64,000 nt of DNA from Anaerolineales bacterium (GTDB lineage Bacteria > Chloroflexota > Anaerolineae > Anaerolineales > E44-bin32), in assembly GCA_029210945.1 (NCBI GenBank), contig JARGGH010000002.1, forward strand, positions 1-64,000. The letters run 5' to 3'. Position numbers and translations under genes: made by a program. The first letter of the stretch is position 1; each line of letters starts with the position of its first letter. Under the pieces are notes generated by a model that was not told where the DNA came from, ran no database searches, and worked only from the letters and a program-made list of their open reading frames with translations. Shown piece by piece: positions 35,471-44,107 of this stretch.

Positions 35471-36442
35471 ATGACCAAATACATCATCCGCAGAATCCTC
35501 TTATCCATCCCGGTCTTGATCGCGATCAGCCTGGCGACCTTTTTAATGATCCAAGCGCTGCCCGGCGGGCCATTTGACGTGGTCGGAACGAAGGCGATGC
35601 CCGAGCAGATGCGCCAACTGCTTGAGCGAAGATACGGCCTGGACCGCCCTCTGTACGAGCAGTATTTCCTCTACATCGGAAATCTGCTGCAGGGTGAACT
35701 AGGCCCGATGTTGCGCTTTCGCGGGCAGGATGTGAACGATATCGTCGCGCAGAGCCTGCCGGTCTCGATGCAGCTTGGCATGCTGTCGATCAGCCTGGGG
35801 TTCTTGATCGGCATCCCGGCCGGGATCATCGCCGCGTTGAAGCACAACACGGCGATCGACCACGCGGCGACGTTCATCGCCGTGCTGGGTGTCTCGATCC
35901 CGAACCTGGTGCTTGGCCCGCTGTTGATCTTGATTTTCGGAGTGTACCTGGATTGGTTCCCGATTGCGTTCTGGGGGGCTGACCCACCTTTTATTCTGGG
36001 TATTTTCCCCAAGCCAACCGCACAGTTCTGGCTGCACGCCGTCATGCCCACATTCGCCTTGGGCACCGGCATCTCGGCGTCCGTCGCCCGGCTCACCCGG
36101 GCGGGTCTCCTGGATGTGCTCTCCGCGGATTACATTCGTACCGCCCGGGCGAAGGGTTTGCGCGAGCGCGTCGTCATCGTGGTGCATGCATTGAAGAACT
36201 CGCTGATCCCGGTCGCAACGATCCTCGGCCCACTGCTCGCTGCCCTCCTGACCGGGACCTTCGTTATCGAACAGATCTTCGCGCTGAACGGTCTGGGACG
36301 TTACTTTGTCAACAGCGTGAACCAGCGCGAATATTTCTTGCTCACCAGCATCACGCTTGTATACGGTTTGTTCCTTATCGTGGGAAATTTATTCGTCGAC
36401 ATCATGTATGCCTGGCTAGACCCCAGGATCAGATACGACTGA
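35471..36442 (+). CDS. Peptide ABC transporter permease, OppB/DppB type
   Basis: A 323-residue membrane protein with the N-terminal IRRILLSIPVLIAISLATFLMIQALPGGPFD of DppB-type permeases, about six transmembrane helices, and the EAA-like loop DYIRTARAKGLRERVVIVVHALKNSLIPVAT that docks the ATPase. Followed 10 nt later by its partner permease. Confidence 0.94.
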   Translation: MTKYIIRRILLSIPVLIAISLATFLMIQALPGGPFDVVGTKAMPEQMRQLLERRYGLDRPLYEQYFLYIGNLLQGELGPMLRFRGQDVNDIVAQSLPVSMQLGMLSISLGFLIGIPAGIIAALKHNTAIDHAATFIAVLGVSIPNLVLGPLLILIFGVYLDWFPIAFWGADPPFILGIFPKPTAQFWLHAVMPTFALGTGISASVARLTRAGLLDVLSADYIRTARAKGLRERVVIVVHALKNSLIPVATILGPLLAALLTGTFVIEQIFALNGLGRYFVNSVNQREYFLLTSITLVYGLFLIVGNLFVDIMYAWLDPRIRYD

Positions 36443-36452
36443 AGGATAAACA

Positions 36453-37493
36453 ATGGCTGAATCGGTAGCACTCGACCAACCCCTGGACGAATCAACCGCT
36501 CGCAAGGGGCGCAGCCCCGGCCAGGACGCCTGGCGTGAATTCCGGCGCAACCGCATCGGGGTCGCCGGCTTGATTTTCATCATCTTTATCATCCTCGTGG
36601 CGATTTTTGCCCCTTTGATGTCACCTTATGGGTACGCCACGCAGAACAACTTGAACTCGCGCGCCAAGCCGATGACGGCCTACACGATCACGACGGATTA
36701 TCTGCCCAACTGTCATTGGGCGGGCACCCCGTTGGAGTGGGGCTGCACGATCTTCTTCACCGGATCGGACGCGCTCGGCCGCGACCTGTGGAGCCGGACG
36801 GTCTACGGCACGCGTGTATCAATCTCGATCGCGTTGGTCGCCTCGACGGTCAGCCTGTTGATCGGATCGATCTATGGCACGGTCTCCGGGTATGCCGGCG
36901 GTCGAATCGATAACTTTATGATGCGCATCGTCGACTTCCTCTACGCGGTTCCGATCCTGCCGCTAATCATCCTGATGCAGGTTTATTTTAAGGCGCTTGC
37001 CCGGCAGGGGGTGAGAGAGGGGCTTACCGGAGCGATCATCGAACTGAACCAGCAGATGGGCGGCATGCTTTTCCTGTTCATTGCGCTCGGCGCGCTGAAC
37101 TGGATCGGTATGTCGCGCATGGCACGCGGTCAGGTGCTCTCCTATAAAAACAAGGAATTTATCGAAGCGGCCCACATGATCGGCGCCAGCAACTCGCGTA
37201 TCATCTTCCGTCATTTGATGCCCAACATTCTCGGACCCCTTCTCATCGCGGAGACTCTAGCGATCCCGGGCTATATCTTCACAGAGGCCGTGCTCAGTTT
37301 CATCGGGTTAGGCGTCAACCCGCCCACACCGAGCTGGGGCCAGATGATCAGCGAGGGATACCAGGGCTTGCGCTCGAACCCGCACCTTGTGCTCGTGCCG
37401 GGTGCAGCGCTGACGATCCTCACGCTGGCGTTCAATTTTATGGGCGATGGCCTGCGTGACGCGTTCGACCCGAAACTGCGCGGTAGAAAATAG
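36453..37493 (+). CDS. Peptide ABC transporter permease, OppC/DppC type
   Basis: A 346-residue membrane protein: an N-terminal OppC_N segment (WREFRRNRIGVAGLIFIIFIILVAIFAPL), GTDALGRDLWSR-like GSDALGRDLWSRTVYGTRVS, and EAA loop KEFIEAAHMIGASNSRIIFRHLMPN. It is longer than usual by an insertion near 180-210 (between the third and fourth helices). Last gene of the importer operon. Confidence 0.93.
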   Translation: MAESVALDQPLDESTARKGRSPGQDAWREFRRNRIGVAGLIFIIFIILVAIFAPLMSPYGYATQNNLNSRAKPMTAYTITTDYLPNCHWAGTPLEWGCTIFFTGSDALGRDLWSRTVYGTRVSISIALVASTVSLLIGSIYGTVSGYAGGRIDNFMMRIVDFLYAVPILPLIILMQVYFKALARQGVREGLTGAIIELNQQMGGMLFLFIALGALNWIGMSRMARGQVLSYKNKEFIEAAHMIGASNSRIIFRHLMPNILGPLLIAETLAIPGYIFTEAVLSFIGLGVNPPTPSWGQMISEGYQGLRSNPHLVLVPGAALTILTLAFNFMGDGLRDAFDPKLRGRK

Positions 37494-37582
37494 GAGCAAG
37501 CGAAGCAGCGCTGCGATGTTCGAAGCGCGGCAGTTCTTGCCGGGACTTAATTGAAAAAGAGATGTTGAGAGGAACCCGCAAT

Positions 37583-38212
37583 ATGAAGTCATCTACAAGC
37601 ATCGTGCTTGCAATCTCTGTCCTGATCCTCAGCACGCTGGCGTGCGAGCAGGCCGGCGAAATCCTCACTCCAGAGGAGGCCACGCAGCGGGCTCAAACGG
37701 CGATTGATGTTGTCGAAGCTGAAACGCCCAACCCGGAGCTTGATGACACCGAAATACAGATCGGAGAAACGGTCCGGTTTGTCACAAATGAATTCCTCGT
37801 GCTGCTCAAACGCGAACCCGGGGCGGCATTGATCGCGGTGCAGACGGATCGGGGAGCCACCGGTACGGTCATCGGCACGGCCCTTTATGAAGGCGAAGTC
37901 TGGTACGAGGTCGAAATCGGAAGCGGCTCGGGCTGGTTGCCAGCACCAAAAGTCGAGGCGGTTGGCGTTGTGGAAGCCGAATACGAGATCGGCGATATCG
38001 TTTACCTGCGGGGTCCTCAGGATGAAGTCAAGGTCCAGACCAATCCCGGCAGCGGCAATCCCTTCTCGCGCTCCGAACCGGTCGGCGCGGAGGTATCGAT
38101 CGTCAAGAAGACTGTTGTTGAGGACAAGAACTGGTACCAGGTCGCAGCACCCGGTGGCCTTGGTTGGGTGACCGGCGAGTTTCTGACCAGCCAGAAACCC
38201 GAGGCAGAATAA
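37583..38212 (+). CDS. Lipoprotein with two bacterial SH3 domains
   Basis: A 209-residue lipoprotein (signal ending LILSTLAC). Two SH3b-like units are visible: GETVRFVTNEFLVLLKREPG...WYEVEIGSGSGWLPAPKVE and GDIVYLRGPQDEVKVQTNPG...WYQVAAPGGLGWVTGEFL. Such domains bind peptidoglycan or proteins at the cell surface. ATG 37583 preferred, since the start 21 nt upstream adds a charged extension before the signal. It lies 90 nt after the importer operon. Confidence 0.8.
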   Translation: MKSSTSIVLAISVLILSTLACEQAGEILTPEEATQRAQTAIDVVEAETPNPELDDTEIQIGETVRFVTNEFLVLLKREPGAALIAVQTDRGATGTVIGTALYEGEVWYEVEIGSGSGWLPAPKVEAVGVVEAEYEIGDIVYLRGPQDEVKVQTNPGSGNPFSRSEPVGAEVSIVKKTVVEDKNWYQVAAPGGLGWVTGEFLTSQKPEAE

Positions 38213-38286
38213 CTGCAGCTTTCACCTGACGACAGGCGGACATTGATCGCAGGTTTGAATCCCGATGCAGTATGACGTTTATTTGA

Positions 38287-38321
38287 GATGGAGGCAGGCA
38301 CGACGTGCACTGGCCTCCATC
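38287..38321 (+). terminator. Hairpin after the SH3 lipoprotein
   Basis: GATGGAGGC (38287-38295) pairs with GCCTCCATC (38313-38321), with an inner GCAC/GTGC pairing; T tail weak. Confidence 0.55.
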
Positions 38322-38343
38322 TTCAGCGTAGAAGCGTAATCAG

Positions 38344-40140
38344 ATGCCGATCACCGGACGACCGCGTAATCTCATTCACCCCGTTCGTTTACTCCAGCGA
38401 ACACTGCTCTTGCTTGTGATCGCCCTGTCGCTCGGTGGATGTGCGAGCTGGGCGGAACGCACCTGGCTGAAAGCGCCCGGTTGGAGCCGGGGAGTGCTCG
38501 TCGGGGAAACGACCGCATTCGACCCGGTACCATTCGTCTTGCTGGAGACCGGCGAGACCGTCGTTTTGCTGGCCGACAAAGACCTTGACACTCCTGCGCT
38601 CATGCTGGTTTCGATCGGCCGTCGCGGTGAAATGCTCTGGTTAAAAACCTATCCGGTCGAAATCGGCGTGCCCGAAGAACCGGCACTGCTCTGGGATGGC
38701 GAGACATTCCACCTCTTCTGGATCGGATCTCAATCTGTTTTCTATCTGCCTGTCGATCGTGAAGGGGAGCCGCACGAGGCAGCGTCTATCGTCAGCGAAA
38801 ATTACCAGGCATCCGAATTTGATGTCGAGCTCAGCCCTGAAGGCCGGATTGCACTCTGGTTTGCAGGACCACGTCATAACCCCGGAGTTTATGCCAAACC
38901 GGCCGGGAACCTCGAAGCGCGTTCCATTCCGATCGACGCTAAAGGCATGCGCCCGCAGCTGCAGTACACAGAGGACGGGACGCTGCACGCCTTCTGGATC
39001 CAGCACCCCTCCGGATATGAACGCGAAGCATTTCTCTACGGCGCATTTGAGTATGGCAAGATCCCACCCATCGACGTCCAGACGATCCACGAACTCGATG
39101 TGGCCATCGCAGAGGTGCTGCACGGGCCGGTTTTCACGCTCGACGAAGATTATGGATATCTGCTCTGGTCGGAGGAAACGCGCACCGGTCTGTCCGCCGG
39201 GGCGATCACTTCGTTCCTGCTCTCGTTCGATGCAGCCCGGCCCGAGGGTGATTGGAGCGAGGGTTTTCTGCGTGTGCCGGTGGAATACAATCTTCCCTTC
39301 GACGAATTCCCCGCCGGGAAATTGCCGGCAGGCGAGCGGGTCGATCTGGCCTCGGCGCAGCTTCCCACGACAGGCCGCATTCTCGACTACGCGATCGATG
39401 AAACGATAGGACGTGAATCGATCGCCGTCTTCAACGTTCAGGCGGACTTCCTGCGCCGGAAATCGGCATGGCAGATCGGCGCTTTGTTTGTAGAAGATGG
39501 CGCGTCGACCAGCTACCAACTGCTGAGCTTCACCACCCGGGAATCATCAAACCCGCTTGTGCGGCTCGATCCTGAAGAAAACATCTACCTGACCTGGCTT
39601 GAGCGTGGCGGCGGCGGCCGCTCGCGCGTCTACCTCGCGACCACCAACTCCGAATTCCGCAGTGCTGTGAACCAGATCCGGACCGCAGATGTCCTGCAAG
39701 GGGTCGCCGAAAGCCTGTTCGGCCTGGCCTCAGGTGTCGTGTTGCTGCCTTTTGTACTCGTGTGGATCCTGGCAGGCATCGTCGTGATCGCGCTGACGTG
39801 GTGGGCCCGTAAAGAGGATCAGCCGTTCTTAAAACCCGGCACCCTGTTCACGCTTGCTCTGGCGATCGGGACCTACTGGTTCGCCAAAACGTTCATGTTT
39901 CCGGACATCTTCCGGTATGTCCCTTTCTCGGCCTGGATCCCGATCATCCCGGAAAGCTGGGAGTTCGCGCTGCGGTTCGGGGTCCCGCTGCTGATCTCGT
40001 TGATTGGCTTCTATGTGGCGATGCGTTTTACCTACCTCGTACAACAGCGTTCCCCCATCTTCTTCATGTTGATCTTCGGGCTGGTGGATGGCGTCATGAC
40101 GCTCGCCATCTACGGCGTGATCTTCTGGGGAGAAGTCTGA
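38344..40140 (+). CDS. Large lipoprotein with C-terminal four-helix membrane domain, unknown family
   Basis: A 598-residue protein. A lipobox (LSLGGCASW) follows a basic head. The outer part, to about 440, has repeated beta-strand pairs with D/G-rich turns (for example EPALLWDGETFHLFWIGSQ, LQYTEDGTLHAFWIQ, GYLLWSEETR, NIYLTWLERGGG) spaced 60-80 residues, which suggests a beta-propeller. Four transmembrane segments fill about 460-598. No family recognised. A lipid-anchored sensor or channel-like protein is possible but unproven. Confidence 0.75.
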   Translation: MPITGRPRNLIHPVRLLQRTLLLLVIALSLGGCASWAERTWLKAPGWSRGVLVGETTAFDPVPFVLLETGETVVLLADKDLDTPALMLVSIGRRGEMLWLKTYPVEIGVPEEPALLWDGETFHLFWIGSQSVFYLPVDREGEPHEAASIVSENYQASEFDVELSPEGRIALWFAGPRHNPGVYAKPAGNLEARSIPIDAKGMRPQLQYTEDGTLHAFWIQHPSGYEREAFLYGAFEYGKIPPIDVQTIHELDVAIAEVLHGPVFTLDEDYGYLLWSEETRTGLSAGAITSFLLSFDAARPEGDWSEGFLRVPVEYNLPFDEFPAGKLPAGERVDLASAQLPTTGRILDYAIDETIGRESIAVFNVQADFLRRKSAWQIGALFVEDGASTSYQLLSFTTRESSNPLVRLDPEENIYLTWLERGGGGRSRVYLATTNSEFRSAVNQIRTADVLQGVAESLFGLASGVVLLPFVLVWILAGIVVIALTWWARKEDQPFLKPGTLFTLALAIGTYWFAKTFMFPDIFRYVPFSAWIPIIPESWEFALRFGVPLLISLIGFYVAMRFTYLVQQRSPIFFMLIFGLVDGVMTLAIYGVIFWGEV

Positions 40141-40240
40141 CCCCGCCGTCCGTATTCCGGCTTACAGGACAAATCGCATCCGTCTGGTAAAAATCTCTCC
40201 AGTCGATGGACGAATGGGTGCCGTCGTTATGGTGAGCCTC

Positions 40241-41368
40241 ATGCGTGGATTAAGACATTTATGGTTGATCGCGATGGCGACCGCCACGTTGACAGCGTGC
40301 GGTCTGACCGGCGTTGGCGTTCACGAACTACCTGAACCGCCGCCCGCCGCATCCGGTTCCAAGGATATCCTTCAAGGACCCCCTCGACGAAGGCTGATGC
40401 CCGGAGAGCTCGTTCTGGCTGCGACGCGCGAAGATTTCCCGACCGTCATCCTTGAACGGGGCAATTTTCTTTCCGCAAACCAGGCGGAAGCGGAGTGGAA
40501 TGACGCCGAGGCCGTGATCGGGGTTGCGCTCGGAGGCGAGGCGAAGGCTTATCCGGTGCCTCTCTTGAGCCTGGTGGAGGTCGTAAACGACGTGGTTGGC
40601 AGGCAGGAGATCGCCGTCACCTGGTGCCCGCTCTGCTTCACGGCGATTGTGTTCGACCGCCGGGTGGATGGGCAGACGCTGACATTCGGTGTATCGGGTT
40701 ACCTCTATAAAAACAACCTGGTGATGTTCGATCACCAGTCTGAGACGCTGTGGAGCCAGGCGATCGGGGAGGCGCTGAAAGGCGCCCACCGCGGAGCGCG
40801 GCTGTCAGCGGTCCCCTCCACCTTCACCAGCCTCGGCGAATGGAAGGCGCAGCACCCGCAGAGCCTTGTCCTGTCAGCAGAAGGGATCTTATCGGCAGGC
40901 GTCGAGGCGATCGATCCATACTCGGGCTACTATCTGAGCGGCGCGGCCGGAATCGCCGGCAGGGAGAATGAAGACAATCGCCTTCCGACCAAAACGCTGG
41001 TCGTCGGCCTGGTAGACGGTGAAGATGCGAGAGCTTATCCGGTCGCGGAGGTACGCGCCGCAGGCTGGGTCGAGGATACCCTGGGCGGTGTGCCGGTGAT
41101 TCTGGTATACCGGCCGGAGACATCAAGCGTGGCAGCTTTTACCCGCAATTCGTCTGCCGGGAGATTGACGTTTAAGCAGGACGGAGCCGCCGGCTCCGTT
41201 GTGGATTTCGAAACGGGCTCACGATGGGATCTGAGCAGTGGAATCGCCGAGTCAGGCCCGCTAGCCGGGACAGAGCTGGCGGCGATCAACGCCCCGATGA
41301 TCTTCTGGTTCGCCTGGGTGGATCTCTATCCGCACGCCGGAGTCTACCTGAGTCCGGCTGAAAGTTAA
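40241..41368 (+). CDS. DUF3179 lipoprotein
   Basis: A protein of about 375 residues with a lipoprotein signal ending LTAC. DUF3179 hallmarks: VVNDVVGRQEIAVTWCPLCFTAIVFDRRVDG, GVSGYLYKNNLVMFDHQSETLWSQ and the late NAPMIFWFAWVDLYPHAGVY. The WCPLC pair suggests a metal or redox site, but the function of the family is not known. The start is uncertain: ATG 40214 and 40229 are in frame upstream, and 40241 gives the most normal signal peptide. Confidence 0.88.
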   Translation: MRGLRHLWLIAMATATLTACGLTGVGVHELPEPPPAASGSKDILQGPPRRRLMPGELVLAATREDFPTVILERGNFLSANQAEAEWNDAEAVIGVALGGEAKAYPVPLLSLVEVVNDVVGRQEIAVTWCPLCFTAIVFDRRVDGQTLTFGVSGYLYKNNLVMFDHQSETLWSQAIGEALKGAHRGARLSAVPSTFTSLGEWKAQHPQSLVLSAEGILSAGVEAIDPYSGYYLSGAAGIAGRENEDNRLPTKTLVVGLVDGEDARAYPVAEVRAAGWVEDTLGGVPVILVYRPETSSVAAFTRNSSAGRLTFKQDGAAGSVVDFETGSRWDLSSGIAESGPLAGTELAAINAPMIFWFAWVDLYPHAGVYLSPAES

Positions 41369-41416
41369 TCACTGCGCGCTGGAAATTACCCTGTAGTGAC
41401 ATACCGCCTCACGTCG

Positions 41417-41442
41417 GCTGACCGTCCCAACCAACGGTCAGC
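41417..41442 (+). repeat. Inverted repeat between DUF3179 and S41 genes
   Basis: A 9-bp perfect stem GCTGACCGT/ACGGTCAGC with 8-nt loop. No T tail; may be a terminator relic or an operator just upstream of a TAAAAT (41455-41460). Confidence 0.4.
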
Positions 41443-41504
41443 GATCGAACGTAGTAAAATCTGACCCGTACGCTAAAGCCAACAGAGCTCGCAGGAGGGC
41501 AGAG

Positions 41505-42902
41505 ATGTTCCGTTCACGATGGGTGCAAGCAGGGTTATTGATGATGGCGATGTTTCTGATTTCGGCTTGCGCCACGCCGGTTGAAGCCCCCGCGACCGTG
41601 GAAACCGGGCCCTCACCGACAGCGAACGTTGTAGTCGTCACGGCGACCCCGGAGGCGACCGCGACCGAGAAGCCGAAGAACCCGGTCCAGGCGACAATGG
41701 ACGCGCTGACAGCCCGGATCACGCTCGTCCCACCGACGCGCGGCCCCGAACCGGATGACTACGTCGGGATGATCGAGCAAGCCTGGAATTTAATCAACGA
41801 AAAATATTTCAGCGACGAGTTCAACGGCGTCGATTGGGAGGCTGCTCTCGAGGAGTACCGCTTGCTCGCAGCCGATGTGGAGACCCAGGAGGAATTCTGG
41901 GTATTGATGGATGAATTCGTCGGAGAACTTGGCGACGATCACAGCAATTTTCGGACACCGGCGGAGGTTTCCGCCCGCTACGGCGGTGCAACGACAGGCG
42001 GTCGTCCCTGGACCGGCATCGATATGTGGCCACCACCGGGTCATCTGGAAGGGGATCTAACGGTCTGGTGCGCCAGCGGACCCGCTGAATCGGCGGGCAT
42101 CGGAAAAGGGGATCACATCCTGGCCGTCAATGGCGAACCGGTGGATGTCGATGATGAGACGGATCTCGATGATGTCATTCTAACGGTCATGTTCGGCGAG
42201 GAGGGGATGGATCACGTCGACCTTACCGTGCAGCAAGGCCCGGATGAAGACCCGCGAGAAGTGCGCATCCCGCTCGGCGGTGCGCCGGGTTGCGACGGGT
42301 GGTCAGCGGAGATCCTCTCGAACTCACCTCGCATCGGGTACGTGCGCGTGGCGGACTTCGATTCCGGATCCGACACGTTCTTGCTCGATACGATCGAATC
42401 GCTTGAAGAGGACCAGCCGTTAGACGGCTTGATTCTGGATATCCGGCATAATCCGGGCGGCAATTCGGATGCGGATATTGCGCTATTTACGGAAGGAACT
42501 TTCGGAACGGTCGGGCCAAAACGGGAAGGGAAGATGCGTACGTTGTTCAAAATACGCGGCCCGGTAAAATGGAATGACACCACTCCGATCGTGCTGCTGA
42601 CCGATGAAAGCAGTCATTCTGCCGCAGATTATTTCGCGGTCGCGATGAAGCTCTCGGGGCGGGCGACCCTGGTCGGCGCCGCGACTGCCGGGAACACCGA
42701 CGGCTGGACTTCATTCTCGCTTCCCGATGGGTCTCTCATCGGTATTGCAGTCATGATCCTGGAGCTGCCGGATGGGACATCGATCGAAGGATTAGGGATC
42801 CAGCCTGATGTGATTGTGCCCAGCGATGATTGGGGTATGAAGGATGTACCCGATATCCAACTCCAGACCGGGATTGAAGTACTGTTGGATCAAATTCAGT
42901 AG
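41505..42902 (+). CDS. S41-family (CtpA-like) protease lipoprotein with PDZ domain
   Basis: A 465-residue lipoprotein (MFLISAC). An N-terminal helical cap (IEQAWNLINEKYFSDEFNGVDWEA) is followed by a PDZ-like domain (GPAESAGIGKGDHILAVNGEPVD). The peptidase core has GLILDIRHNPGGNSDADIALF and TDESSHSAADYFAVAMKLSGRATLVGAATAGN. The catalytic Ser is probably in SHSAAD, with the Lys in the MKLSGRATL segment about 25 residues on. It trims unfolded or lipid-anchored proteins outside the cytoplasm. The lysine of the usual dyad is plausible but not proven here. Confidence 0.85.
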   Translation: MFRSRWVQAGLLMMAMFLISACATPVEAPATVETGPSPTANVVVVTATPEATATEKPKNPVQATMDALTARITLVPPTRGPEPDDYVGMIEQAWNLINEKYFSDEFNGVDWEAALEEYRLLAADVETQEEFWVLMDEFVGELGDDHSNFRTPAEVSARYGGATTGGRPWTGIDMWPPPGHLEGDLTVWCASGPAESAGIGKGDHILAVNGEPVDVDDETDLDDVILTVMFGEEGMDHVDLTVQQGPDEDPREVRIPLGGAPGCDGWSAEILSNSPRIGYVRVADFDSGSDTFLLDTIESLEEDQPLDGLILDIRHNPGGNSDADIALFTEGTFGTVGPKREGKMRTLFKIRGPVKWNDTTPIVLLTDESSHSAADYFAVAMKLSGRATLVGAATAGNTDGWTSFSLPDGSLIGIAVMILELPDGTSIEGLGIQPDVIVPSDDWGMKDVPDIQLQTGIEVLLDQIQ

Positions 42903-42935
42903 AGTCAACGCGGGATGGAAGGCATATTAGTGGGC

Positions 42936-42965
42936 GGCAGGGGCACGGCATGCCGTGCCCCTGCC
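42936..42965. repeat. 30-bp perfect palindrome, REP-like
   Basis: Two 15-bp arms without spacer (42936-42950 and 42951-42965), core GGGGCACGGCATGCCGTGCC. A near-identical GGGGC...GCCCC palindrome occurs at 48576-48597. Such palindromes recur between genes in many Chloroflexota genomes (recall), so this is likely a dispersed repeat. Confidence 0.75.
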
Positions 42966-42988
42966 ACGAATCAGCGAAGCACAATCCC

Positions 42989-44020
42989 ATGAGCGATAAA
43001 CCGCTTCTAGAAGTCAAGAATCTGAAGACCCATTTCTTCACCGAAGAAGGGGTCGCGCGCACGGTGGATGAGGTCTCGTTCACGATCGCGGCGGGGGAGG
43101 TTTTTGGCCTGGTCGGCGAATCGGGCTGTGGGAAGACGGTCACGGCGCACTCGATCATGGGCATCATTCGCCCTCCAGGCCAGCAGGTAGGCGGGGAAAT
43201 TATCTTCAAAGGGATCGCGCTGGATCGGTTGGACGAGCGTCAATTCGCGGCTCTGCGCGGCGAGGAGCTGGCGATGATCTTTCAGGATCCGCAGGTGCGC
43301 CTGAATCCAGTTTTCAAAATCGGGGCTCAGATCGCCGAGCTGTTCGAGATTCAGAGAGGAATGAAGCGCAGCGAGGCATGGCCGCTCGCGGTGGAGCTCT
43401 TGGAGCGTGTCGGCCTGCCCGACCCTGAGGAGCGCGCCCACTCCTATGCACATGAACTCTCCGGCGGACAAGCCCAACGGGTGATGATCGCTCTGGCGAT
43501 CGCGCTGGAACCTGAATTGCTGATTGCGGATGAACCCACCACGGCTTTGGACGCGACGATCCAGGCGCAGATCCTGGAATTGCTTGAGCGGCTTGCCGAG
43601 CGCCGCCAATCGGCGATGCTGCTCATCACGCATGATCTGGCTGTCGTCGCCCAGCGGGCAGACCGGGTAGCCGTGATGTATGCCGGGCATTTTCTTGAGC
43701 AGGCCGGTGTGCAGACCTTGTTTGACCGGCCGATGCATCCATATACACAGGGATTGTTAAACGCCATGCCGGATGTGCGCGCGTCAGGCGCGCTGGTATC
43801 CATCCCGGGAACCGTCCCTGAAGCGCATCATTGGCCTGCTGGCTGCCGTTTCGCACCCCGCTGTCCGGCACGCAAAAAATACAAACTGGAAATCTGCGAA
43901 ATCGTCCAGCCAGATTTGATCGAAATCGCCCCCGATCACCTGGTCCGCTGTTGGCTCTACCAGGCCCACCCCGGTCATCAGCCGCCGCTGTCGACAGAAG
44001 AGCATACCTGGGTCTGGTGA
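42989..44020 (+). CDS. Orphan peptide-type ABC transporter ATPase, DppD/OppD type
   Basis: A 343-residue ATPase with Walker A GESGCGKT (43-50), LSGGQAQRVMIALAIAL signature, LLIADEPT Walker B and a C-terminal CRFAPRCPARKKY motif. It resembles the OppD-type protein of the five-gene importer, but no partner ATPase, permease or binding protein lies next to it in this window. It could serve another transporter. The palindrome at 42936-42965 sits just upstream. Confidence 0.9.
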   Translation: MSDKPLLEVKNLKTHFFTEEGVARTVDEVSFTIAAGEVFGLVGESGCGKTVTAHSIMGIIRPPGQQVGGEIIFKGIALDRLDERQFAALRGEELAMIFQDPQVRLNPVFKIGAQIAELFEIQRGMKRSEAWPLAVELLERVGLPDPEERAHSYAHELSGGQAQRVMIALAIALEPELLIADEPTTALDATIQAQILELLERLAERRQSAMLLITHDLAVVAQRADRVAVMYAGHFLEQAGVQTLFDRPMHPYTQGLLNAMPDVRASGALVSIPGTVPEAHHWPAGCRFAPRCPARKKYKLEICEIVQPDLIEIAPDHLVRCWLYQAHPGHQPPLSTEEHTWVW

Positions 44021-44091
44021 AGCCGGGATCAGTGGAAACCTGCAGGCGGGTCAGACGCACCAAATTCTGACCTGTGCTCCGGCGATCAGTG

Positions 44092-44100
44092 TGCTAGAAT
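44092..44100 (+). promoter_or_regulatory. Extended -10 promoter of the response-regulator gene
   Basis: TGC-TAGAAT with the -10 at 44095-44100 ends 7 nt before ATG 44108, consistent with a leaderless start. The ATG at 44099 overlaps the -10 and so is not a start. Confidence 0.55.
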
Positions 44101-44107
44101 GCCACGC

